A stretch of DNA of 64,000 nucleotides, from contig NZ_JAKIKW010000001.1 in the NCBI RefSeq assembly GCF_023283945.1, forward strand, positions 112,807 through 176,806. The letters run 5' to 3'. Both the position numbers and the translations under genes were made by a program. The notes beneath the pieces were generated by a model. The model searched no databases, was not told the origin of the DNA, and saw nothing but the letters and a program-made list of their open reading frames with translations. This DNA is from Shewanella gelidimarina (GTDB taxonomy: Bacteria > Pseudomonadota > Gammaproteobacteria > Enterobacterales > Shewanellaceae). Below are positions 35,497 to 45,160 of the stretch, in pieces (position 1 is the stretch's first letter; each line of letters starts with the position of its first letter).

Positions 35497-36186
35497 ATGA
35501 GTCGTATTGAAACGTTTGCATCAATTTATCAGCGGGCATCAGAGCGTAAAGGCGGCAGTGCAGGACTCGAACAGTTAATGTCTGCCAGCCTGACGGAGGA
35601 CGAAATTGGTCAATATAGCGATGCTCCGTTGTTGTCTGAGATGAGTAAAAAGGTATTTCAGAGCGGCTTTGTGTGGCGAATAGTCGAGGCTAAGTGGCCA
35701 GCATACCAAAAAGCATTTTTTGATTTTGAGCCTTTTAAGGTATTGATGCTGTCGACTGAGCAGTTGCAAGAACGGGCTAATGATGTCGCATTAATCAGGC
35801 ATCATAAGAAAACGATGGCGATCTATGACAACGCGCATATGGTTAACGACCTTGCGCGTGAGCATGGCAGTTTTGCCGAGTTTTTGGCAAGTTGGCCCAG
35901 CGAAGATATTACCGGTTTATGGGCAAGCTTAAAGCGTAAGGGTACACGCCTTGGTGGTAACACAGGGCCCTATTTTTTACGTGCTATCGGCAAAGATACC
36001 TTTCTATTGACTAGCGACGTGCAAGGCTATCTCAAGGCACACCAGCTAGTGGATTATGGCTTTAGTTCAAAAGCGGGGCTTAAGCAGGTCCAAGCCGTCT
36101 TTAATCATTGGCAACAGGACTCGGGCCGCAGTTTGGCTGATATCAGTCGGATTTTGGCCTGTAGCGTCGGTGATAATCGGATTTAA
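35497..36186 (+). CDS. DNA-3-methyladenine glycosylase I family protein
   Basis: The ATG at 35497 has AGGAG seven bases upstream, giving 229 residues; the longer in-frame start at 35446 lacks a site. The protein carries the Tag-like helix-hairpin-helix glycosylase core (SKKVFQSGFVWRIVEAKWPAYQKAFFDF, then KKTMAIYDNA, then GNTGPYFLRAIGKDTF). It differs from E. coli Tag in length and has a C-terminal extension. It probably excises alkylated adenine in base-excision repair. Confidence 0.85.
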   Translation: MSRIETFASIYQRASERKGGSAGLEQLMSASLTEDEIGQYSDAPLLSEMSKKVFQSGFVWRIVEAKWPAYQKAFFDFEPFKVLMLSTEQLQERANDVALIRHHKKTMAIYDNAHMVNDLAREHGSFAEFLASWPSEDITGLWASLKRKGTRLGGNTGPYFLRAIGKDTFLLTSDVQGYLKAHQLVDYGFSSKAGLKQVQAVFNHWQQDSGRSLADISRILACSVGDNRI

Positions 36187-36531
36187 TAAACAATATTATG
36201 GGCCTTGATATGATGCTTTATTTATATTTGGCATCGGCATTGCTTGTTAATTTTCAGCATCTAATGTCAGCTGTTCTAAACTTAGGGCTAATACGAATGC
36301 TGAAATATATTTATTGTTAACAATAGTTAAACATATGTGGCTGATTTAGCGCGAAAATTATTATTAACTTACAAATTAATCTAGTATATTTCCTTGTTGA
36401 CAAGCCTGTGTTGTGAGATAAAGGCACGTTAAATAATCAGACAAAAATTTATGCTTTCAAAGGTTCAATTGGCGGCATTTAATGCTGTAAATAATTCAAT
36501 TACCGAGTAGATGGCTTTTATAGGAGTTCTC
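36187..36531. other. Promoter region of the RND pump
   Basis: This 345-bp spacer contains the palindrome ATTGTTAACAAT (36313-36324), a possible repressor site for the efflux operon. No regulator gene is adjacent. AT-rich promoter-like words follow. Confidence 0.4.
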
Positions 36532-37689
36532 ATGCGGCAAATAGTGAAAATTGCCTCTGTGTTAAGTGTGGCGTTATGGATAACTGGATGTGGGCAAAAA
36601 TCTGATCAAATGGGACCTCAAGAAAGAGGGCCTATGGAGGTGGGTGCAATTACTATTGCGGCTCAATCTCAATCTATTTTGGTTGAACTACCTGGACGAA
36701 GTAAGGCGTATTTAGAAGCAGAAGTACGCCCTCAAGTCAGCGGTATTATTATAAACCGCGGCTTTGTTGAAGGAAAAGATGTTGAGAAAGGTCAATCTTT
36801 ATATCAGATTGATTCAGCAACCTTTAACGCTGCACTTGTCAGTGCTAAAGCAGATCTTAAGAGCGCAGAAGCGAGTTTAGTGTCAGCTAAAGCCAAGGCT
36901 TTACGTTTTAAGAAACTGGTAAAATTAAACTCAATCAGTGAGCAAGATTATGATGAAGCTGATGCGGCCTACAAAGAAGCGTTAGCGCGCGTCACTGTTG
37001 CCGAAGCTGCTATCAATACTGCCAAGATTAACCTTGAGTATACTGAAGTACGCGCGCCTATTTCTGGTCGTGTAGGTAAGTCTTCTGTTACCGCAGGTGC
37101 TTTAGTTACGGCAAATCAAACTCAAACGTTAGCCACCATTCAACAGCTTGATCCCATCAATATTGAGATCACTCAGTCGAGTGCGCAGTTATTGCGTTTA
37201 AGAGCGAAGTTAAAAGATGGCCAACTTAAGGCGTCTGATAATGCAGGAGTGCAGTTGGTGCTAGAAGACGGCACTACCTATGCTCATGAAGGTTTGCTTC
37301 AATTTGCCGAAGTCAGTGTAAATGAAAATACAGGTTCAGTGATTTTACGTGCTGAGTTTCCTAATCCGGACGGTTTGTTAATGCCGGGTATGTATGTTCG
37401 CGCTATCTTGAATACTGGTACCGATCCACAGGCTATTCTTGTGCCTCAGCGTGCGATTACACGTAATACTAAAGGCCAAGCGGTCGCGATGGTGATTGCC
37501 GACGGTAAAGTTGCGTCGCGCATTGTGACCACTGCTGAAGTTATTGATAACAAGTGGCGTATCACGGATGGTTTGAATGTTGGTGATCAACTCATTGTTG
37601 AAGGCCTACAAAAAATTCGCCCTGGAGCGCCTGTTAAAGCGGGTCCTTTAGTCGCGGATAAAAAACCTCAAGCACAACAACAGAAATAG
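36532..37689 (+). CDS. RND efflux periplasmic adaptor (AcrA/MexA family)
   Basis: This is the membrane-fusion subunit of a tripartite multidrug pump. I choose ATG 36532, preceded by TAGGAG at good spacing, over the longer start at 36511. A lipoprotein signal (LWITGCGQ) anchors it in the inner membrane. The lipoyl/hairpin part includes LEAEVRPQVSGIIINRGFVEG and the paired VRAPISGRVGKSSVTAG. Length is about 385. It is followed by the pump permease after 9 bp. There is no TolC-like gene, so an outside channel is expected. Confidence 0.93.
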   Translation: MRQIVKIASVLSVALWITGCGQKSDQMGPQERGPMEVGAITIAAQSQSILVELPGRSKAYLEAEVRPQVSGIIINRGFVEGKDVEKGQSLYQIDSATFNAALVSAKADLKSAEASLVSAKAKALRFKKLVKLNSISEQDYDEADAAYKEALARVTVAEAAINTAKINLEYTEVRAPISGRVGKSSVTAGALVTANQTQTLATIQQLDPINIEITQSSAQLLRLRAKLKDGQLKASDNAGVQLVLEDGTTYAHEGLLQFAEVSVNENTGSVILRAEFPNPDGLLMPGMYVRAILNTGTDPQAILVPQRAITRNTKGQAVAMVIADGKVASRIVTTAEVIDNKWRITDGLNVGDQLIVEGLQKIRPGAPVKAGPLVADKKPQAQQQK

Positions 37690-37698
37690 GGTAGAGCT

Positions 37699-40600
37699 AT
37701 GGCACGTTTCTTTATTGATCGCCCTATTTTTGCTTGGGTAATCGCCATTATTGTGATGCTGGCTGGGGTGTTATCTATCTTCGGCTTACCAGTGTCTCAA
37801 TATCCTAATATAGCACCGCCATCGGTAGTGATTAGCGCTGTTTATCCTGGTGCGTCGGCTAAGACGATGGAAGATTCAGTTACTCAGGTAATTGAGCAGC
37901 GAATGACGGGTCTTGATCACCTGCGCTATATATCTTCAACTAGTGATAGCTTTGGTAATGCTGAAATTACCCTAACCTTCAATGCCGAGGCCGATCCTGA
38001 TATTGCTCAGGTACAGGTGCAAAACAAGCTTCAGCTTGCGATGCCACTGTTACCGCAAGAAGTTCAGGCCCAAGGTGTTAACGTCGCGAAGTCGAGTGCT
38101 GGCTTTTTAATGGTCGTGGGTTTTGTATCTCAAGATGGCTCTTTAGATAAAAATGACATTTCAGACTATGTAGCCTCAAATGTGCAAGATCCTATGAGTC
38201 GTGTCCCTGGTGTGGGTACGATTCAGCTGTTTGGCGCGCAATATGCGATGCGTATCTGGTTAGATCCGCTTAAGTTGACCCAATATAATCTGACCAGCAT
38301 GGACATTATCTCCTCTATACAAGAGCAGAATGCCCAGGTTTCTGCCGGTCAGTTGGGTGGTTCGCCATCGGTTGCAGGGCAAGAGCTTAACGCCACTGTG
38401 TCGGCGCAAAGCCGTTTGCAAACGGCGGAGCAGTTCAAGAAAATTATCATTAAAGCCGATTCTTCCGGTGCAACAGTCTTCTTAGAAGATGTGGCGCGTG
38501 TTGAGTTAGGCGCAGAAAGCTACGCGGTAGAATCTTACTACAACGGCAAGCCTGCAGCTGGTCTTGGTATTCAGTTAGCGACGGGTGCAAACGCGTTAGC
38601 AACGGCTGAAGGTGTTCGTAAAAAAATTGCTGAATTAGAGCCATTTTTCCCTGAAGGCATGGAGATCGTATATCCCTACGACACCACACCCTTCGTTGAA
38701 AAATCGATTGAAGGTGTAGTGCATACACTGCTTGAAGCTATCGTACTGGTCTTTTTGATTATGTACTTGTTTCTTCAAAACTTTCGAGCGACGCTCATTC
38801 CAACGATTGCTGTCCCGGTCGTGCTACTCGGTACTTTCGCGGTTTTATCAGTGGCTGGCTTTTCGATTAATACCCTGACCATGTTTGCTATGGTATTGGC
38901 GATTGGTTTGCTGGTGGACGATGCGATTGTAGTGGTCGAAAACGTCGAACGTGTGATGCAGGAAGAGGGGTTGAGCCCCGTTGAAGCGACTAAGAAGTCG
39001 ATGGATCAGATTACTGGTGCCCTAGTGGGTATTGGTTTGACGCTGTCTGCGGTATTCGTGCCTATGGCATTTATGTCTGGTTCAACCGGTGTTATTTACA
39101 AGCAGTTCTCTATCACGATTGTGTCGGCAATGGCATTGTCGGTCATGGTAGCAATCATCTTAACTCCTGCACTTTGTGCAACCATGCTTAAACCTATTGC
39201 AAAAGGGGAGAGTCATGCTAAAACGGGGTTCTTTGGTTGGTTTAACCGTAAGTTTGATGCCTTAACGTCGCGTTACGAAGCAAGTGTTGCTGCGATGATT
39301 CGACGCGTTGGACGTACTATGATGGTATATCTTGCCATTACGGTTGCAGTCGGCTGGATATTTATGCGCATGCCAACGGCTTTCCTTCCCGATGAAGATC
39401 AGGGGATTTTGTTTACTCAGGCAATCTTGCCGGTGAACTCAACCCAGCAGGCGACACAAGACGTGTTGGACGATGTGACAGACTTTTATTTGAATGCTGA
39501 GGGCGAAAACGTTAAATCTGTATTTAGCGTATCGGGTTTCAGTTTTGCAGGTAATGGTCAAAACATGGGTATTGCGTTTGTGAGCCTGAAAGATTGGTCT
39601 GAACGTCAAGATCCAGGTCAAGATGTGCAATCAGTTGCTGGACGCGCCATGGGCATGTTTATGCAGATGAAAGAAGCCTTTGTATTTGCGTTCGTGCCGC
39701 CCGCGGTAATCGAACTCGGTACCGCCAACGGTTTCGATTTCTATCTGCAGGACAGAAATGGTCAAGGTCATGAAAAGCTTGTTGAAGCACGGAACATGCT
39801 ATTAGGCATGGCCTCGAAAAATCCAAACCTAGTGGGTGTTCGCCCGAATGGTCAAGAGGATGCGCCGCTTTATCAAGTGCATATCGATCATGCGAAACTG
39901 CGTGCGTTGAGTGTCGACATTAGTGCTGTTAACAGCGTGTTGGGTACAGCTTGGGGTGGTAATTACGTCAATGACTTTATTGACCGTGGCCGAGTGAAGA
40001 AAGTGTATGTCCAAGGTGAAGCGGATTATCGCATGCAACCTGAAGATATCGATTCTTGGTACGTGCGTAACAGTCAAGGCGAAATGGTGCCATTCTCGGC
40101 ATTTGCGACGGGTTCTTGGGAGTATGGTTCTCCTCGTCTAGAGCGCTTTAACGGTCTCCCCGCGATGAATATCCAAGGGGGTGTGGCAGATGGCTTTAGT
40201 ACAGGTGAGGCGATGAATCTCATCGAAGAGATGGTCAAGAAGCTACCGCCAGGATTTGGTGTTGAGTGGAATGGTTTATCTTATGAAGAGCGTCTTTCTG
40301 GTAACCAAGCCCCTATGCTCTATGCATTGTCGGTTGTGGTGGTCTTCCTCGTACTTGCGGCATTGTATGAAAGTTGGTCGGTACCATTTTCGGTGATATT
40401 AGTGATCCCGCTGGGTATTATTGGTGCACTGATAGCGATGAATGGTCGTGGTTTACCTAACGATGTATTCTTCCAAGTGGGTCTGTTAACCACGGTGGGG
40501 CTTGCAACCAAAAATGCCATCTTGATCGTAGAATTCGCCAAAGATTTCTACGACAAGGGCGCAGGCTTAGTGGAAGCAACGCTGCATGCGGTTCGAGTGC

Positions 40601-40854
40601 GTTTGCGTCCTATTTTGATGACTTCACTTGCATTCGGTCTTGGTGTTGTACCACTCGCTATTAGTAGCGGTGTGGGCTCTGGTAGCCAAAACGCTATCGG
40701 TACTGCGGTTCTGGGCGGAATGATGAGCTCAACCTTTATGGGCATCTTCTTTATCCCAATCTTCTTCGTGGTAGTTGAACGTATCTTCAGCAAACGAGAG
40801 CAGAAAGGGGCTAACGTTGAGGCTGCAAAAGTCGAGACACCTAAAGCTGAATAA
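37699..40854 (+). CDS. RND multidrug efflux permease (AcrB/MexB family)
   Basis: This 1051-residue HAE1-type inner-membrane proton antiporter has an N-terminal [17 protein letters not shown], twelve membrane helices in two sets and two large periplasmic loops. Helix 4 carries the proton-relay pair DD in [20 protein letters not shown] (about 407-408). The helix-10 Lys is in [16 protein letters not shown]. It works with the upstream adaptor to export hydrophobic compounds. It ends at a terminator. Confidence 0.95.
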   Translation: MARFFIDRPIFAWVIAIIVMLAGVLSIFGLPVSQYPNIAPPSVVISAVYPGASAKTMEDSVTQVIEQRMTGLDHLRYISSTSDSFGNAEITLTFNAEADPDIAQVQVQNKLQLAMPLLPQEVQAQGVNVAKSSAGFLMVVGFVSQDGSLDKNDISDYVASNVQDPMSRVPGVGTIQLFGAQYAMRIWLDPLKLTQYNLTSMDIISSIQEQNAQVSAGQLGGSPSVAGQELNATVSAQSRLQTAEQFKKIIIKADSSGATVFLEDVARVELGAESYAVESYYNGKPAAGLGIQLATGANALATAEGVRKKIAELEPFFPEGMEIVYPYDTTPFVEKSIEGVVHTLLEAIVLVFLIMYLFLQNFRATLIPTIAVPVVLLGTFAVLSVAGFSINTLTMFAMVLAIGLLVDDAIVVVENVERVMQEEGLSPVEATKKSMDQITGALVGIGLTLSAVFVPMAFMSGSTGVIYKQFSITIVSAMALSVMVAIILTPALCATMLKPIAKGESHAKTGFFGWFNRKFDALTSRYEASVAAMIRRVGRTMMVYLAITVAVGWIFMRMPTAFLPDEDQGILFTQAILPVNSTQQATQDVLDDVTDFYLNAEGENVKSVFSVSGFSFAGNGQNMGIAFVSLKDWSERQDPGQDVQSVAGRAMGMFMQMKEAFVFAFVPPAVIELGTANGFDFYLQDRNGQGHEKLVEARNMLLGMASKNPNLVGVRPNGQEDAPLYQVHIDHAKLRALSVDISAVNSVLGTAWGGNYVNDFIDRGRVKKVYVQGEADYRMQPEDIDSWYVRNSQGEMVPFSAFATGSWEYGSPRLERFNGLPAMNIQGGVADGFSTGEAMNLIEEMVKKLPPGFGVEWNGLSYEERLSGNQAPMLYALSVVVVFLVLAALYESWSVPFSVILVIPLGIIGALIAMNGRGLPNDVFFQVGLLTTVGLATKNAILIVEFAKDFYDKGAGLVEATLHAVRVRLRPILMTSLAFGLGVVPLAISSGVGSGSQNAIGTAVLGGMMSSTFMGIFFIPIFFVVVERIFSKREQKGANVEAAKVETPKAE

Positions 40855-40877
40855 CGTTAAGGTTATTAGGTGATATA

Positions 40878-40905
40878 AAAAAGCCCAGCAAATGCTGGGC
40901 TTTTT
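40878..40905 (+). terminator. Terminator of the RND operon
   Basis: AAAAAGCCCAGCA pairs with TGCTGGGCTTTTT around AA, a strong bidirectional-looking hairpin with T5. Confidence 0.88.
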
Positions 40906-41225
40906 GTTGGGTGTTTATCGGTGTTGTTAGCCGCGAATCAGCCCGCAGGAGCCTAGCGGTAAAGATGCACTATCAGGGCTAATAATCTCTCTATTGGAGA
41001 TGCGATTTCACTTATGGTGGCAGGCAAAGTGCTTATTAATAAGGGGGCATCACTCAATACTGACCTAAACCTCAGTGGTTATGATCGCCAGCAACCTCTA
41101 AATGCTGGATGCAGAGCAGTGACAAGTTATGCTGCTAATCCCAATAAAAAGCCCTTATCAATTGAAGTGACAAGAGCGATTTTTTTGAGTTCTATTTCTA
41201 AGCCATTTGAGTATATTCCTGTACT
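40906..41225. other. Intergenic spacer between RND operon and AbgT gene
   Basis: This 320-bp region contains a 71-codon plus-strand frame (41014-41229) with no ribosome binding site or recognisable product, which I reject as a gene. Nothing else is visible. Confidence 0.35.
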
Positions 41226-42845
41226 TTAAGGCGTGTAATAAGTCTCTGCACCAGGTCCTACTGGTAGGCCAAAGACGAACACCCAGATGAAGAAGAAACA
41301 GGTCCAGCCAACGAAGAAGACTATCGAGTAAGGCAGCATGGTTGCGATGAGTGTTCCTATGCCGAGGTTCTTTTTATATTGCGACGCAACGGCAAGAATC
41401 AAGCCGAAGTAACTCATCATCGGCGTGATAAGGTTTGTCACGGAGTCGCCAATTCTATACGCCGCCTGAATGGTTTCAGGAGCATAACCGACCAGCATTA
41501 ACATGGGCACAAAAATAGGCGCTGTGACCGCCCACTGCGCTGATGCACTGCCGAGCATTAAGTTGATAAAACCGCACATCATAATAAATAGCACAAACAC
41601 TAATGGCCCGGTCAGGCCAATAGTGGTTAACGCATCGGCACCTGATACGGCCAATACCGCGCCTAAGTTTGTCCACTTGAAGAAAGCGACAAATTGCGAG
41701 GCAAAAAATACCAATACTATGTACATCCCCATACTGCTCATGCTGTGAGACATGGCATTTATCACATCAACATCGCGCTTCATGCTGCCAACAACGCGAC
41801 CATAAACCAGCCCCGGAATAGCGAAACAGACAAAGATAAAGGCAACGATTCCTTTTAGGAACGGTGAGCCCGCAACAAGGCCTGTATCAGGGTTTCTTAA
41901 TGGTGCACCTTCAGGTACAACCGTTAGCGCTAATAACAGCGACATTGCGAGTACCGTAAGTCCGGCAACTTTGAGCGCTTTCTTCTCTAGTTTTGTCACG
42001 CCATCCATCTTTTGTTGACTGAGATCGGTGGCCGCTTCGCTAGGATCATATTTGCCGAGTTTGGGCTCCACAATTTTCTCGGTTACTAACGCCCCTAGAA
42101 TGGTGATTAAAAAGGTAGAGACAAACATGAAGTACCAGTTTGCTTCAGGGCCCACTAGATAATCAGGGTCAATCATTTGCGCCGCAGTTTCGGTGATCCC
42201 AGAGAGTAACGGATCGACAGTACCGAGCAGTAGGTTGGCGCTGTAACCTCCCGACACGCCGGCAAACGCAGCGGCTAAGCCCGCCAATGGGTGTCGTCCC
42301 AACGAATGGAAGATCATGGCAGCCATAGGGATCAGTACCACATAGCCAAGTTCGGCAGCGGTGTTAGACACAATCCCGGCAAATACAATGGTCAAGGTGA
42401 CTAAACGTTTTGAAGCGCCCATCACCAATAAACGCATGGCAGCGGAAAGTAATCCGGAACGTTCAGCGATACCCACGCCCAATAGCGCAACCAATACCGT
42501 GCCTAATGGCGTAAAGCCTGTGAAGTTGGTGACAAGGTTTGAAACTATCATCCGTAAGCCTTCAGCATTCATTAGGCTTACCACATGGATGAGACCATCT
42601 GCACTGCGTCCAGATGATCCCTCTGGGCGAGGGTCAATAACGGTGAGTTCAAAGTAGCCTGCAATACCACTGATAACGACGACGGCGGCACAAAAGAGCG
42701 CAAACAGTGTAATAGGGTGTGGCAGTAAATTACCGAGTCGTTCAACAACGTTGAGGAAGTTTACGAACCAACCGCTCTGCTGCTTTTCAGGGCTTGTGGG
42801 TGGATCATTGGGTAGAGGCAAGCTCTCACCTTTATCGGTGCTCAT
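41226..42845 (-). CDS. AbgT-family transporter
   Basis: This 539-residue inner-membrane protein has about 11-13 helices. Family features include FLNVVERLGNLLPHPITLFALF near the N-terminus, AGVSGGYSANLLLG and GDSVTNLITPMMSYFGLIL. Members import p-aminobenzoyl-glutamate or export sulfonamides and related metabolites. Start at MSTDKGE. Downstream of the tandem repeat array, about 230 bp from its last terminator, on the same strand. Confidence 0.92.
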   Translation of the reverse strand: MSTDKGESLPLPNDPPTSPEKQQSGWFVNFLNVVERLGNLLPHPITLFALFCAAVVVISGIAGYFELTVIDPRPEGSSGRSADGLIHVVSLMNAEGLRMIVSNLVTNFTGFTPLGTVLVALLGVGIAERSGLLSAAMRLLVMGASKRLVTLTIVFAGIVSNTAAELGYVVLIPMAAMIFHSLGRHPLAGLAAAFAGVSGGYSANLLLGTVDPLLSGITETAAQMIDPDYLVGPEANWYFMFVSTFLITILGALVTEKIVEPKLGKYDPSEAATDLSQQKMDGVTKLEKKALKVAGLTVLAMSLLLALTVVPEGAPLRNPDTGLVAGSPFLKGIVAFIFVCFAIPGLVYGRVVGSMKRDVDVINAMSHSMSSMGMYIVLVFFASQFVAFFKWTNLGAVLAVSGADALTTIGLTGPLVFVLFIMMCGFINLMLGSASAQWAVTAPIFVPMLMLVGYAPETIQAAYRIGDSVTNLITPMMSYFGLILAVASQYKKNLGIGTLIATMLPYSIVFFVGWTCFFFIWVFVFGLPVGPGAETYYTP

Positions 42846-43049
42846 TTCATCATCCTTCAGTTGTGGGTATTTATTTGTTTTTATATTTATTAAACATCTG
42901 TTTATGTCGAACGAATGTTAGTTGCATAGCGTGTAAGCTGATCTCTCTTGCTAGGAAGATGCATGATGGATAACAAAAATTAATTGAACCTTAAAAGGGG
43001 CCATGCTGCCTATAAACTCAGCAGTAGACTTTGGCCCAAAGGCCATTAT
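42846..43049. other. Spacer between repeat array and AbgT gene
   Basis: This spacer probably holds the AbgT promoter. It has no gene and none of the array unit sequence. Confidence 0.4.
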
Positions 43050-43123
43050 AAATGTGGAAGGATTATCAAATTTTAGGTAAAAAAAAGGACTCATAAATTA
43101 TGAGTCCAAAAGGGATTGATTGG

Positions 43124-43231
43124 TTAACAATGCTCGTTGAATGAATGTCCGCTAGGGATGACACCAATATAGCGCGCTATAGCTGTATCAACGCTGAACA
43201 TGAACAGCAGATTGGATGAACAGTTATTCAT
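43124..43231 (-). CDS. Array unit 1 small ORF (35 codons)
   Basis: The frame begins MNNCSSNLLFMFSVDTAIAR and ends SFNEHC, followed by TAA and the unit terminator at 43079-43107. No Shine-Dalgarno sequence is visible, so translation is unproven; the unit could be a structured small RNA instead. A longer 64-codon frame reaching into unit 2 would start inside the unit 2 terminator and is unlikely. Confidence 0.3.
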   Translation of the reverse strand: MNNCSSNLLFMFSVDTAIARYIGVIPSGHSFNEHC

Positions 43232-43333
43232 GTTAACTAATGACTTAGTAGCCCGTGAAAGTGTGCTGGTATTGTCAAATTTCAGGCAAAAAAAAGGACT
43301 CATAAATAATGGGTCCAAAAAGGGATTGATTGG

Positions 43334-43426
43334 TTAACAATGTCCGCTAGGGATGACTCCAATATAGCGCGCTATAGCTGTATCAACGCTGAACATGAAC
43401 AGCAGATTAGATGAACCATTATTCAT
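43334..43426 (-). CDS. Array unit 2 small ORF (30 codons)
   Basis: It starts MNNGSSN and ends IPSGHC. It is identical in plan to unit 1 but lacks the five extra codons produced by the 14-bp insertion plus a one-base difference. It is followed by the hairpin at 43296. Confidence 0.3.
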   Translation of the reverse strand: MNNGSSNLLFMFSVDTAIARYIGVIPSGHC

Positions 43427-43528
43427 GTTAAATAATGACTTAGTAACCCGTGAAAGTGTGCTGGTATTGTCAAATTTCAGGCAAAAAAAAGGACTCATAA
43501 ATAATGGGTCCAAAAAGGGATTGATCGG

Positions 43529-43621
43529 TTAACAATGTCCGCTAGGGATGACACCAATATAGCGCGATATAGCTGTATCAACGCTGAACATGAACAGCAG
43601 ATTAGATGAACCATTATTCAT
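43529..43621 (-). CDS. Array unit 3 small ORF (30 codons)
   Basis: It is almost identical to unit 2, with AISRY where the others have AIARY; the same base change breaks the ATAGCGCGCTAT dyad. It is followed by the hairpin at 43491. Confidence 0.3.
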   Translation of the reverse strand: MNNGSSNLLFMFSVDTAISRYIGVIPSGHC

Positions 43622-43722
43622 GTTAACCAGTGGCTTGGTAACCCGTAAAAGTGTGCAAGGATTATCAAATTTTAGGTAAAAAAAAGGACTCATAAATTAT
43701 GAGTCCAAAAGGGATTGATTGG

Positions 43723-43830
43723 TTAACAATGTTCGTTGAATGAATGTCCGCTAGGGATGACACCAATATAGCGCGCTATAGCTGTATCAACGCTGAACAT
43801 GAACAGCAGAGTAGATGAACCAGTATTCAT
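43723..43830 (-). CDS. Array unit 4 small ORF (35 codons)
   Basis: It starts MNTGSSTLLFMF and ends SFNEHC like unit 1. The frame remains open in all four complete units despite scattered base changes, which slightly favours coding. It is followed by the perfect hairpin at 43686. Confidence 0.3.
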   Translation of the reverse strand: MNTGSSTLLFMFSVDTAIARYIGVIPSGHSFNEHC

Positions 43831-43960
43831 GTTAACTAATGACTTAGTAACCCGTGAAAGTGTGCTGGTATTGTCGGATTTTAGACACTAAAAAGGACTC
43901 ATAAATAATGCGTCCAAAAGAGATTGATGGGTTGACGATGTCCGTTAAGGGGGGCGTTCG

Positions 43961-44507
43961 TATATCGATGCCTCGCAGGTTATAAGCTGAAAATAAGTAA
44001 GCTGGTTTTTGGTTAACATCTTGAGTTTGCGAGAGTTCAAGTGAGTATTCTGGCTAATAGTATCGAATTGACCAGCAACAAGTCATAACAATAGCTTTAG
44101 CGGTAAATTATTGGCAATAATGGTAATAATAATTGTGAGGTTGTACAAAAAAACACTAAAGATAAAACACCTTTAGTTATTGAAGGATAAGTTAATAAAT
44201 TATATCACTGCTGATAAAGTAGTCGCTTAATTTAATCTGGTGAAGTTTAATCATTAATGGTGCTAAACCCTCAGATTACAACGTTCTAATGTGACTTTTC
44301 TGCGATAAAGGTAGCAACTTGGTGAAATATGCGTTAAAAAACACCACGAAAAATGCTGGCAAGTCGCGCTATTAGGCTGGATTTTGGTCGCTAAATGAGT
44401 AACAGTGTGGCTACTAAAGCCAAGAGTAGCGCCAAAAAATGATTATTTTTCCTGCGCATTGGCAAAGATGCCTATAAAAAAGGGCACCAAAACAATAAGG
44501 ATATACA
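43961..44507. other. Spacer between repeat array and lemA-like operon
   Basis: This AT-rich 547 bp should contain the promoter driving the array on the minus strand and the promoter of the LemA operon on the plus strand. I found no gene and no convincing -35/-10 pair. Confidence 0.35.
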
Positions 44508-45077
44508 ATGGAAGGTATTATGTTGGGCTTAGGGTTGGTGGTGATTATTGCCTACCTCTGGTATGTCAGTTTAATTAAAAAACGTAATGCAGGCCGAGAA
44601 GCATTATCTGGCATCGATGTGCAGTTGAAGAAGCGCTCGAATTTAGTCCCAAATATATTAAAGATTGCGCAGAAGTACATGGATCATGAAAAATCACTGT
44701 TAACTGAGATCACAGCGCTGAGAACCCAAGCAATAGAAAGGTACAGCGATACCGATCCTGATGCGGTTAAAGCGCACTTAGAGGTATCAGAGCTGTTGAA
44801 TCAAAAAATGTCACAGCTTATGGTTAATGTCGAAAACTATCCTGAACTTCGCTCCGACAACACCATGTTGCAAGCGATGCAAACCTATAATGAAGTCGAA
44901 GCCCAGCTTTCAGCCGCACGTCGCTTTTATAATAGTGCGGTTTCAGAGCTCAATACTGCCGTAGAGATCTTTCCGGGGTCAATCATCGCATCCATGGCGA
45001 GTGTTAAAGTGATGCCCTTTTATGAAGCTGACGAGGTGTCCAAAGCACCCGTGGATGCGGCTGACTTTTTAAAATAG
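44508..45077 (+). CDS. LemA-family protein
   Basis: This 189-residue protein has one N-terminal membrane helix (GLGLVVIIAYLWYVSLI) and a long helical body. LemA features are RNAGREALSGIDVQLKKRSNLVPNIL, MQTYNEVEAQLSAARRFYNSAVSELN and a C-terminal FYEADE. AAGGAT precedes the ATG. It is the first of three genes; LemA proteins often sit with DUF3137 or TPM-domain genes and envelope enzymes. The function is unknown. Confidence 0.9.
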   Translation: MEGIMLGLGLVVIIAYLWYVSLIKKRNAGREALSGIDVQLKKRSNLVPNILKIAQKYMDHEKSLLTEITALRTQAIERYSDTDPDAVKAHLEVSELLNQKMSQLMVNVENYPELRSDNTMLQAMQTYNEVEAQLSAARRFYNSAVSELNTAVEIFPGSIIASMASVKVMPFYEADEVSKAPVDAADFLK

Positions 45078-45160
45078 TAAGGGTCTTTTAGCGGTGCTGG
45101 TGTCAGTGCCGTTACCTGACTAGAGTGAATTATCGGGCAGTTAGTTAACATTATGATTAT

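Larger units (their letters stand above)
43050..43960 (-). repeat. Tandem array of four ~200-bp units plus a degenerate fifth, each with a terminator hairpin
   Basis: The hairpin GGACTCATAA/TTATGAGTCC or a variant starts at 43087, 43296, 43491, 43686 and 43895, giving periods of 209, 195, 195 and 209 bp. On the minus strand each complete unit ends in this hairpin followed by 8-9 T residues, an intrinsic terminator. Units 1 and 4 have perfect arms and a 14-bp insertion (CGTTGAATGA region) absent from units 2 and 3. Units 2 and 3 carry a G in the right arm (U-G on one strand, C-A on the other). Each complete unit also has an ORF of 30 or 35 codons, an ATAGCGCGCTAT dyad (altered in unit 3) and AACATGAA with distant complement TTCATGTT. 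There are no spacers, so it is not CRISPR. Confidence 0.93.

Noticed and set aside
41014..41229. 71-codon plus-strand ORF after the RND operon
   Set aside because: No ribosome site, no recognisable product, and it ends at the convergent AbgT gene; likely chance.
43124..43318. 64-codon minus-strand ORF spanning units 1 and 2
   Set aside because: Its start lies inside the terminator hairpin of unit 2, so its upstream part is unlikely to be translated; the 35-codon frame from 43231 is the version conserved across units.
43050..43960. CRISPR array
   Set aside because: The repeating unit is about 200 bp and repeats almost in full, with no unique spacers and no cas genes.
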